Source: Corynebacterium imitans (GTDB lineage Bacteria; Actinomycetota; Actinomycetes; Mycobacteriales; Mycobacteriaceae). From it: a stretch of 64,000 nt of DNA. The first letter of the stretch is position 1. Every line of letters starts with the position of its first letter. Made by a program: the position numbers and the translations under genes. Shown one piece after another: positions 8,062 through 14,818 of the stretch. The notes beneath the pieces were generated by a model. It had not been told where the DNA came from, made no database searches, and saw only the letters and a list, made by a program, of their open reading frames with translations. The DNA is taken from positions 628,710 through 692,709 of the forward strand of contig NZ_CP009211.1 of the NCBI RefSeq assembly GCF_000739455.1. Direction: 5' to 3'.

Positions 8062-10110
8062 ATGGCCGTGGACTTGAGTTTGTTGGACGAGGACCAGCGC
8101 GTCGCCGCGACCGCGCCGCGGGGGCCGGTGTGCATCCTCGCGGGCGCAGGTACCGGCAAGACTCGGACCATTACGTACCGGATTGCCAACCTGGTCGACC
8201 AAGGCATGGTGGCACCGACGAAGGTGCTCGCCGTGACCTTTACCCAGCGCGCCGCGGGCGAGATGGCCGACCGTTTGCGCACGATGGGCGTGGGCGGGGT
8301 GCAGGCGCGGACCTTCCACGCGGCGGCGCGTCGGCAGCTGCAGTACTTTTGGCCGCAGATCGCGGGCGATTTGCCCTGGAAGCTGTTGGACAACAAGTTC
8401 CCCTTAGTAGGGCGCGCCACGCGCGCGGCCGGGCTGGATTCCGGCAAGGAAATGGTGCGCGACCTGCTCAGCGAGATCGAGTGGGCGAAATCCAGCGTGA
8501 TCGGCCCGGACGACTACGTCGAGCGCATCGCGGGCACCGAGCGCACCCCGCCCGCGGACCCGGCGAAAGTGGCGCAGGTCTATAAGCTCTACGAGGAGGC
8601 GAAGACTTCCCCGGACGGCATGCTGCTCGATTTCGACGACCTGTTGCTCCACGTCGCGGGCGCGTTGGAAAACGCCCCGGCGGTGGCCGAGGAATTCCGG
8701 GCGCAGTACCAGTCCTTCGTAGTGGACGAGTACCAGGACGTCACCCCACTGCAGCAGCGCGTGCTGGAGGGGTGGCTGGGCCAGCGCGACGACCTGACGG
8801 TGGTGGGCGACGCCAACCAGACCATTTACTCGTTTACCGGGGCGACGCCGAACTACTTGCTGAACTTTTCGCGGACGTACGAGCACGCGACCGTCGTCAA
8901 GCTGCAGCGCGACTACCGCTCCACACCTGAGATCACGGACTTGGCCAACACCGTCATCAGCAAGGCGCAGGGCCGGGTGGCGGGCACGCGCCTGGAGCTT
9001 AAGGGCATGCGCGAGCACGGCCCGCAGCCGACCTTTACCGCCTACGACGATGAGCCGACCGAGGCGCGCGAGGTGGCGATCAAGATCCGCCAGCTTCTCG
9101 ACGCCGGCGTGCCCGCCCGCGAAATCGCCGTGCTCTACCGCATTAACGCCCAGTCCGCGGCGTTCGAAGCCGCGCTTGCCGACGCCGGGATCGTCTACCA
9201 AGTCCGCGGCGGGGAAGGCTTCTTCCAGCGCGGCGAGATCCGGGAAGCTATCCGCGCGCTCGTCGGCGCGGCCCGGCGCACGGATCTGCCCGACGACCCG
9301 GTTGCGGTGGCCCGCGCCGCGCTCGCGCCGATTGGGCTGACCCCGACCGAACCGGAGGGTGCGAAGGCGCGTGAGCGGTGGCAGACGCTCTCGGCGCTGG
9401 TCGACCTCATCGAGGAGATTGTGCGCAGTCAGGAGGCCTCCACGCTACCGGACGTGCTGCGTTCACTGCGCAGGCGCGCTGAGGCGAAGCAGCCGCCCGC
9501 CGTCGACGGTGTCACGCTGGCGAGCCTGCACGCCGCGAAGGGCTTGGAGTGGGACGCGGTGTTCCTCGTCGGCCTGGTGGAGAACACGCTGCCGATCTCC
9601 CACGCGATCAAGGCGGGCGACGTAGAGGTGGAAGAGGAGCGCCGCCTGTTCTACGTCGGCGTGACCCGCGCGCGTGAGCACCTCCATCTGTCCTGGGCAC
9701 TGGCGCGCCAGGAGGGCGGGCGCAAATCGCGTTCGCGCTCGCGCTTCCTCGACGGCATCGCCCCGGAGCTGGAAGTGGAGAAGACGCCGGAGCGGGTCAA
9801 GCGCAACCGCCGCTGCCGCGTGTGCGGGAACCTCTTGGCAACCCCGGCGGAGAAGACGCTGGGCCGCCACGAGGACTGCGAGCCCGGTTTCGACGAGGAG
9901 GTCTTTGCCGCGCTGAAACGCTGGCGCCGCGACGAGGCGCGCGCCGCGGGCAAGCCCGCCTACATCGTGTTTACCGACGCCACGCTCATGTCCATCGCCG
10001 AAGCCATGCCCGCCGACACCCAGGAACTCCTCGGCATCTCAGGTGTGGGACCGGCGAAGATCGAGCAGTACGGACAGGGCGTGTTAGACACGCTCGAAGA
10101 GTTCCGGTGA
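8062..10110 (+). CDS. uvrD2: DNA helicase UvrD2 with zinc-binding tetracysteine-like and HRDC domains
   Basis: UvrD2 is an actinobacterial superfamily 1 helicase. With the ATG at 8062 it has 682 residues. Walker A AGAGTGKT is at 27-34, Walker B DEYQD begins at 222, and the TLASLHAAKGLEWD and VGVTRARE motifs lie toward the C-terminal half. After the motor come a CRVC...HEDC metal-site linker (about 9814-9882) and a C-terminal HRDC domain (YIVFTDATL to the end). That motor, cysteine linker and HRDC order is diagnostic of UvrD2. An in-frame ATG at 8050 directly abuts AGGAAGGG and would leave no spacing for the ribosome, so 8062 is preferred. The stop overlaps the next start by 1 nt. Confidence 0.92.
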   Translation: MAVDLSLLDEDQRVAATAPRGPVCILAGAGTGKTRTITYRIANLVDQGMVAPTKVLAVTFTQRAAGEMADRLRTMGVGGVQARTFHAAARRQLQYFWPQIAGDLPWKLLDNKFPLVGRATRAAGLDSGKEMVRDLLSEIEWAKSSVIGPDDYVERIAGTERTPPADPAKVAQVYKLYEEAKTSPDGMLLDFDDLLLHVAGALENAPAVAEEFRAQYQSFVVDEYQDVTPLQQRVLEGWLGQRDDLTVVGDANQTIYSFTGATPNYLLNFSRTYEHATVVKLQRDYRSTPEITDLANTVISKAQGRVAGTRLELKGMREHGPQPTFTAYDDEPTEAREVAIKIRQLLDAGVPAREIAVLYRINAQSAAFEAALADAGIVYQVRGGEGFFQRGEIREAIRALVGAARRTDLPDDPVAVARAALAPIGLTPTEPEGAKARERWQTLSALVDLIEEIVRSQEASTLPDVLRSLRRRAEAKQPPAVDGVTLASLHAAKGLEWDAVFLVGLVENTLPISHAIKAGDVEVEEERRLFYVGVTRAREHLHLSWALARQEGGRKSRSRSRFLDGIAPELEVEKTPERVKRNRRCRVCGNLLATPAEKTLGRHEDCEPGFDEEVFAALKRWRRDEARAAGKPAYIVFTDATLMSIAEAMPADTQELLGISGVGPAKIEQYGQGVLDTLEEFR

Positions 10111-10631
10111 TGGGTGTGGGCGATTCGATCCGCCACGAGTCGGGACAGACCTACCGAGTCATCCGCTCGGCGCGGCGTACCCGCACCATCCAGAGCAGGA
10201 TCGTGGACGGGATCGTGGAGATTCGCATCCCGGCCAGGCTGAGCAAAGCGCAGGAAGCCGCGGCCGTTGAGGAGATGCTGGCGAAGGTGGCCGCCAAGAC
10301 CTGCTCGAGCGCTTCCAGTGATGCGGATCTGCTCGCACGTGCAGAACAGCTCAACCGGGAGGTGCTCGAGGGCAAAGCGCGTATCGGCTCCGTACGCTGG
10401 TCGGACAACCAGCGCACACGCTGGGGTTCGTGCACGACTTCTACGGGGGACATCCGGATCAGCTCGCGGCTGAAAAACGTGCCTGATTACGTGCTTGACG
10501 CCACGGTGATCCACGAGCTCGTACACACCTTCATTCCCGGTCACGGTCCCGAGTTTTGGGCGTGGGCGGATCGCGCCCCGTTTGCCGAGCGGGCCAAGGG
10601 CTACCTCGAGGCCTACCAGCGTTTTAGCTAG
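10110..10631 (+). CDS. YgjP/DUF45-type M48-like metallopeptidase
   Basis: This 173-residue protein has the WSDNQRTRWGSC motif typical of DUF45/YgjP proteins. It also has a zincin site HELVH at residues 135-139, with the third ligand in GHGPEFW about 10 residues later. The family is predicted to be zinc-dependent peptidases related to SprT/WSS1; the substrate is unknown. There is no signal peptide, so it is cytosolic. The ATG overlaps the UvrD2 stop (GTGATG), which makes translational coupling likely and places it in the repair operon. A longer in-frame reading upstream lies inside uvrD2 and is not credible. The last codons (R-F-S-stop) belong to a 13-bp sequence CGTTTTAGCTAGC that is repeated immediately downstream. 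Confidence 0.85.
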   Translation: MGVGDSIRHESGQTYRVIRSARRTRTIQSRIVDGIVEIRIPARLSKAQEAAAVEEMLAKVAAKTCSSASSDADLLARAEQLNREVLEGKARIGSVRWSDNQRTRWGSCTTSTGDIRISSRLKNVPDYVLDATVIHELVHTFIPGHGPEFWAWADRAPFAERAKGYLEAYQRFS

Positions 10632-10764
10632 CACGTTTTAGCTAGCTCCGTTTGGGGTCGCCGGGCTGGTTGCAAATGGAGCTAGCTCCGTTTGGGGTCG
10701 GCGGCGGAGTGCGACCTGGCGTTTTGTTGGCGGGCGAATCGTAAATGGAGCTAGCTCCATTTGG
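10619..10764. repeat. Cluster of palindromic repeats between convergent genes
   Basis: Three related copies of a GGAGCTAGCTCC-centred element lie about 40-70 bp apart. The third copy contains the perfect 20-bp palindrome AAATGGAGCTAGCTCCATTT (10743-10762). The second (10673-10694) is the same with one G-T wobble. The first (10635-10660) keeps only the right half, AGCTCCGTTTGGGGTCG, which the second also carries. A 13-bp unit CGTTTTAGCTAGC is also tandemly repeated across the upstream stop codon. Transcripts from either side would fold into hairpins, so a bidirectional terminator is the simplest role; a small mobile palindromic repeat family is the alternative. Confidence 0.6.
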
Positions 10765-10810
10765 CTGCAGGCCGTACGTTGCACGCCGTACGCTGCACGC
10801 CACACGCCGT

Positions 10811-11905
10811 TTATCCGCAGGCGTGCACAGACCGTCCGGCGGCGTAGTCGTCCATGGCGGCGACGGCCTCGTCGAGGTTCTTCACGCTGGCCACGGTCAT
10901 GTCACCGGTATCGACGGTGCGCACCGCGTCGCAGTTGCCCTCCGGGGCGAGGAAGAGCTCCACGCCCGCGTCGCGCGCGCCGGCGAGCTTGTGGGTGATC
11001 CCACCGATGGGGCCGACCTCGCCGGATTCGGCGATGGTGCCGGTGCCGGCGACGAACTTGCCGTGGTTGAGCTGGCCGGGGCTCAGCTTGTCGATCACGG
11101 CGAGCGAGAAGATCATGCCCGCGCTCGGCCCGCCAACGTCGTTGAGGTTGTAGTTGACTGTCACATCCCCCGCGGGCTCCGAGGTCATCAGAATGCCCAT
11201 CATCGGCTCGCCCTTTTCGTGCGGGTTCTCGCCCAGAGTGATGCGCACCTCTTTGGTCTCGTCTCCGCGTGAGATTTCCACGGTGAGCTCGTCGCCGGGG
11301 GCATGGGCGCGCACGGCGTCCTGGACCTCGCTGGGTTGGGTCACTTCGTTGCCGTCGACGGCGGTGAGCTCGTCGCCGGGCTCAAGAGCATCCGCGGACG
11401 GCGAGTCTTCCAACAGGTCGTGGACGATGACCCGGGTCGGTTTACCCAAATAGCGCATGGCGGCGACGGTCGCGTTGCCCTCGGAGGCGGCGAATTCAGC
11501 CTTGTTGTACTCGCGCAGCTGATCCTCGTCCAGGTTCGGCGGGAGGATCTGGCTGACCGGGACGATGGAGTCGTCGGTGGTGATCCAGCGGCCGATGGCC
11601 TGGGGGAGCGTCATGTTGGTGCGCACCGACACCGTGGTCATGTTCAAGTTGCCCGCGACCGGGTCGGTCTCGGTGCCTTCGATGTCGATGACGTCTTCGC
11701 CGTCGACGTCTCCAAGCGTGTTAAACATCGGGCCCGGGCCCTCGGCGGCGTAGGGCACAGCCAGGGTGATGTCGGTGCCGGGGATGTGGTCGATGGACAG
11801 CAGGAGGGTAAGGGCGGCGACGGGGATTGCGCCCCACGCCACCGTCGAGAAGCGCCTGCCGCGCACATCGTCTGCTGCCTGTGCAACCTCTGCCGCTTTT
11901 TTCAC
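10811..11905 (-). CDS. Membrane-anchored PDZ / Lon-like serine protease (YlbL family)
   Basis: This is a 364-residue protein with one N-terminal membrane anchor (about residues 20-40), a PDZ domain (about 145-230) and a C-terminal Lon-type proteolytic domain. The catalytic dyad is visible as Ser261 in GGPSAGM and Lys306 in GGITHK, 45 residues apart as in Lon proteases, but there is no AAA+ domain. Homologues are conserved in actinobacteria (Rv3194c-like) and resemble Bacillus YlbL. The catalytic part should face outside the membrane. The start is GTG (AAAAAAGCGGC follows). It is divergent from the zincin-like gene at 12001 and convergent with the YgjP-like gene across the palindromic repeats. 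Confidence 0.87.
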   Translation of the reverse strand: MKKAAEVAQAADDVRGRRFSTVAWGAIPVAALTLLLSIDHIPGTDITLAVPYAAEGPGPMFNTLGDVDGEDVIDIEGTETDPVAGNLNMTTVSVRTNMTLPQAIGRWITTDDSIVPVSQILPPNLDEDQLREYNKAEFAASEGNATVAAMRYLGKPTRVIVHDLLEDSPSADALEPGDELTAVDGNEVTQPSEVQDAVRAHAPGDELTVEISRGDETKEVRITLGENPHEKGEPMMGILMTSEPAGDVTVNYNLNDVGGPSAGMIFSLAVIDKLSPGQLNHGKFVAGTGTIAESGEVGPIGGITHKLAGARDAGVELFLAPEGNCDAVRTVDTGDMTVASVKNLDEAVAAMDDYAAGRSVHACG

Positions 11906-11987
11906 ACAGGCAGCATAGCGCAGCCGTGTTCGCTCACAGCGTCCCGGCTGGGCACAAAAGTAGTCGCGCGAGCGCTTGCACGCTATG

Positions 11988-11993
11988 TATCGT
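11988..11993 (+). promoter_or_regulatory. -10 element TATCGT for a probable leaderless mRNA
   Basis: TATCGT fits the actinobacterial TANNNT -10 consensus and ends 7 nt before the ATG at 12001. There is no Shine-Dalgarno sequence in front of that ATG, so transcription most likely begins at or next to the start codon. The -35 region is not recognisable. Confidence 0.5.
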
Positions 11994-12000
11994 GGCGTGT

Positions 12001-13410
12001 ATGAGTAACGGATTCGGATTCTCCTTTCCCAACGACGATGACGACGAGGGCAAGCGCAAACGCGATGAGAACGACGCGTCGAACCCCTTCGCCGCGTTTG
12101 GCTTTAGCGGCGGCCAGGCTGGCGGTGGGTTCGGGGACATCCTGAACCAGTTCGGCCAGATGCTCTCCGGCATGGGCACCTCCTTTAACCAGGCCGAAGC
12201 CAAAGACCAGGCGGTGAATTTCGACATGGCCCTGCGCATGGCACGCCAGCGCGTGGGCGACAAGGCGGCGGTCGCCGCGGGCGATAAGAAGGCGGTGGAG
12301 GAGTCCCTGCGCCTGGTGGATCACTGGCTGAGCGAGACGACCACGCTGCCCGCGGCCGAGTCCAAGGCGCAGGCCTGGAACGCGGACGACTGGCTGGTGG
12401 AGACCATGCCGATGTGGAAGCGCATGGTCAACCCGGTTGCTGAGCACATGAACCGGGCGCAGATGGACCAGCTGCCGGCAGAGGCCCGGGAGATGATGGG
12501 GCCGCTGGCCGGCATGATGAATTCGATGAACTCCATGAACTTTGGCATGCGGCTGGGCCACGCGCTGGGGGATTTGGCCCAGCAGGCGCTCACCGGCACC
12601 GATTTCGGCATGCCGGTCGCGCCCAGCGGCGTCGCCTCAGTGCTGCCGAAGAACGTCACCCAGATCGCCAAGGGCTTAGAGGTGCCGGGCCAGGAGGTCA
12701 TGGTCTATATCGCCGCGCGCGAGGCGGCCCGCCAGCGGCTGTTCACACACGTGCCGTGGCTGGTCGAGCGCATCGTTGCCTCGGTGGAGGAATACGCCGC
12801 TGGCCTGGAGATCGACACCTCCAATATTGACGAAGCGACGCGCAGCCTCAACCTGGAGTCGGGCGACCCGCAGCAGATTCAGGAGGCGCTGCAGAACCTG
12901 CAGAATATGGACCTCTCGCCGCGCGTCGGTTCCCGCAACGCCGCGGCCACCGCGCGCCTGGAGACCCTGCTCGCGCTCGTCGAGGGTTGGGTCGACGTGG
13001 TCGTAGATGCAGCACTGGCGGAGCGGATCCCGTCCGCGCCGCAGTTGGCCGAGGCGTGGGCGCGCCGCCGCGCGACGGGTGGTTCGGCCGAGCAGGCCTT
13101 CGCCAACATCGTCGGCATCGAGCTCGGCGCACCGAAGGTCCGCGAGGCCGCCGAGCTGTGGCGCCGCGTGGACAACGCGGTGGGCGTCAAGCGCCGCGAC
13201 GAGGTGTGGAACCACCCCGACTTCCTGCCTACTGCGGAGCACCTGGACAACCCCGCCGCGTTTATCGACGGGCTGTTGGACGACACCACCGATACCGACT
13301 TTGACGCCGAGTTCAGCAAGCTCGAAGAGGAGCTGCGTAACAACCCTGACCTCAAGCGCAAGGACGGCGACGGTAAAGACGACGGCAGCGAGGACGGCAC
13401 TGAGCTTTAG
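12001..13410 (+). CDS. Zincin-like metallopeptidase family protein (DUF2342), active site degenerate
   Basis: This 469-residue cytosolic protein belongs to the actinobacterial zincin-2/DUF2342 family, often labelled F420-biosynthesis-associated or zinc-dependent hydrolase (Rv3195-like). It has a Gly/Phe-rich, acidic N-terminus followed by the all-helical family domain. The usual family zincin segment appears here as AREAARQRLFTHVPWLVERI and the second signature as LVEGWVDVVVDAAL. I cannot find a canonical HExxH, because the first His is Arg and the second Arg in REAAR. Either catalytic function is lost or the metal site differs. The ATG at 12001 is supported by a -10 motif 7 nt upstream. It is divergent from the Lon-like protease, as in mycobacteria. 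Confidence 0.75.
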   Translation: MSNGFGFSFPNDDDDEGKRKRDENDASNPFAAFGFSGGQAGGGFGDILNQFGQMLSGMGTSFNQAEAKDQAVNFDMALRMARQRVGDKAAVAAGDKKAVEESLRLVDHWLSETTTLPAAESKAQAWNADDWLVETMPMWKRMVNPVAEHMNRAQMDQLPAEAREMMGPLAGMMNSMNSMNFGMRLGHALGDLAQQALTGTDFGMPVAPSGVASVLPKNVTQIAKGLEVPGQEVMVYIAAREAARQRLFTHVPWLVERIVASVEEYAAGLEIDTSNIDEATRSLNLESGDPQQIQEALQNLQNMDLSPRVGSRNAAATARLETLLALVEGWVDVVVDAALAERIPSAPQLAEAWARRRATGGSAEQAFANIVGIELGAPKVREAAELWRRVDNAVGVKRRDEVWNHPDFLPTAEHLDNPAAFIDGLLDDTTDTDFDAEFSKLEEELRNNPDLKRKDGDGKDDGSEDGTEL

Positions 13411-13413
13411 CCG

Positions 13414-14106
13414 CTAGCGGCGCGACGTCGTCTCCGAGGCCTTCGTGGTTGTTGCTTCCTGGGTCTTCTCCGTCGCGCCCTCCTCGCTCACCTCGGCGAG
13501 CCCCAGCTTGCCGATGCGCTCGCGCGGATCTTCCTGCTCAGTAGACACCAGCTGCTGCAGCACCTGGCCGCGCTCATTATCCACCACGGTGATAATCGCG
13601 GAAGTGCCCAGGGTGGACCAGCCGACGATGCGCTCGCCGTCGTCCTCCACAATCCGGGAGGAGCGAAGCTCGGTCAAAAGCTGCGTCGTCGACGCCGCCT
13701 TCGCCTCCGAGTCGAAGAACTGGAACTGCCCGATCTCCGCCCCCGAGCAGTCATAAGAGCCGCTGACTCCTGTCGCCGCGCATGTTTCAAGCTGAGTGAA
13801 CAGTGACTCCGGGGCGAGGGAAGCGAAGGTTTCCGCGACCTTCGCAACCGTCTCATCTTCCGCGTCGCCACCGCGCTTGCTTGTCGACGCCCGCGTGCTC
13901 GATTCCGTGCTTGTCTCTTGCGAGGAAGACGCCGTGGGTGTCTTTTCGGTGCTCGTCGTGGGTGAAGCGCTTTCGCTTTGCACTGTGCTCTCAGCGCTCT
14001 CAATGGCTTCGGTGGCCTCAGGCGTGTCCTCCCCGCCACCGCCGCAGGCGGTGAGCGCCACTGAAGCGGCGAGCAGGGCGGGGGCGAGGATGCGGCGATG
14101 CGACAC
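13414..14106 (-). CDS. Putative secreted lipoprotein, function unknown
   Basis: This is a 230-residue exported lipoprotein. It starts with GTG after AAGGAG, has a short basic and hydrophobic signal peptide, and a lipobox LTAC with Cys at about residue 21. A Ser/Thr/Glu-rich low-complexity linker (about residues 25-80) resembles cell-wall-spanning linkers. The globular part contains two cysteines (LETCAATGVSGSYDCSG) that could form a disulphide, and the C-terminus is again Thr/Glu-rich. I do not recognise the fold. It is convergent with the zincin-like gene, with only 3 nt between stop codons. Confidence 0.75.
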   Translation of the reverse strand: MSHRRILAPALLAASVALTACGGGGEDTPEATEAIESAESTVQSESASPTTSTEKTPTASSSQETSTESSTRASTSKRGGDAEDETVAKVAETFASLAPESLFTQLETCAATGVSGSYDCSGAEIGQFQFFDSEAKAASTTQLLTELRSSRIVEDDGERIVGWSTLGTSAIITVVDNERGQVLQQLVSTEQEDPRERIGKLGLAEVSEEGATEKTQEATTTKASETTSRR

Positions 14107-14184
14107 GGAAATTGGCTCCTTAGATACGTTTACACGTGCGTTGTCTACCGATAGTACGTCAAGGGTGAAGGCGACTCCCAGCCG

Positions 14185-14724
14185 TTACCCCAGCTCCTCT
14201 GGCTCGCGGTCCAGGCTGTAGCGCAGAGCGGCGATCACGTTTGGCGCGACGTTCGGCCCGCCGCGCAGCTCGATCTCGTCCTGGGCGAACATCCCGCGCT
14301 CCTCCAGCTCCTCCTCGGTCAGGCGCATCTGCAGCAGGGTCTGCTCGATATCCTCGCCCCGCAGCACGCCGGAGAACAGGCGGGCAGGGCGCGGTGCTGC
14401 ATCGGGGCCCGCGGAAGTGTCGCGGAAGACGATCTCCTGGGCCAGGACGACGCCCTCGACCTGCTCGGGCCAAGCGACGCGGGAGACGTAGTCGGCCAGC
14501 TCGTCGCTGCCCGGGCGGATGTGTTCGGGCAGCTCTTGGACGACCAGGGTTAAGGGGGAGTGCGCGGCGTCGTCGGCAAGCTGCGTGAGCTCGTCGACAA
14601 GCAGCTGCGTCGGCACCAGCGCGAACAGGGAAGGCGGGGCGTCCCAGCCCTCGGCGTGGACGAACTCCACAGCCTCGGTCATGGCTTTATTCAGGGCTTG
14701 CTGCGAGCTGAAGTTCTGCTGCAC
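14185..14724 (-). CDS. PPA1309 family conserved actinobacterial protein
   Basis: This 179-residue cytosolic protein is characteristic of the PPA1309 family: an N-terminal helical segment (ALNKAMTEAVEFVHAEGWDAPPSLFALVPT), then the conserved SRVAWPEQVEGVVLAQEIVF, and an acidic C-terminus with GGPNVAPNVIAALRYSLD. Its function is unknown. It is divergent from the UPF0182 gene at 14819, the same pairing as in other corynebacteria and mycobacteria, which suggests a shared regulatory region. Confidence 0.8.
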   Translation of the reverse strand: MQQNFSSQQALNKAMTEAVEFVHAEGWDAPPSLFALVPTQLLVDELTQLADDAAHSPLTLVVQELPEHIRPGSDELADYVSRVAWPEQVEGVVLAQEIVFRDTSAGPDAAPRPARLFSGVLRGEDIEQTLLQMRLTEEELEERGMFAQDEIELRGGPNVAPNVIAALRYSLDREPEELG

Positions 14725-14818
14725 GGGAACCTTTCTGGCTGTTTATTCGTTACACAAATTAAGCTACTTAAAGCTAGAAGCTTAATACGCACGCAAAGAC
14801 TATTTCGAAGGAGCAGGA
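14725..14818. promoter_or_regulatory. AT-rich divergent promoter region with inverted repeat
   Basis: This short AT-rich gap separates two divergent genes. It holds an inverted repeat TTAAGCT (14759-14765) / AGCTTAA (14779-14785) with a 13-nt spacer, and a second TTAAAGCT inside it. It could be an operator or part of a promoter; no regulator is suggested by the sequence. Confidence 0.35.

Noticed and set aside
9822..10109. N-terminal extension of the YgjP-like gene into uvrD2
   Set aside because: The upstream part overlaps the UvrD2 cysteine and HRDC coding region; ATG at 10110, overlapping the UvrD2 stop, gives the family-like protein.
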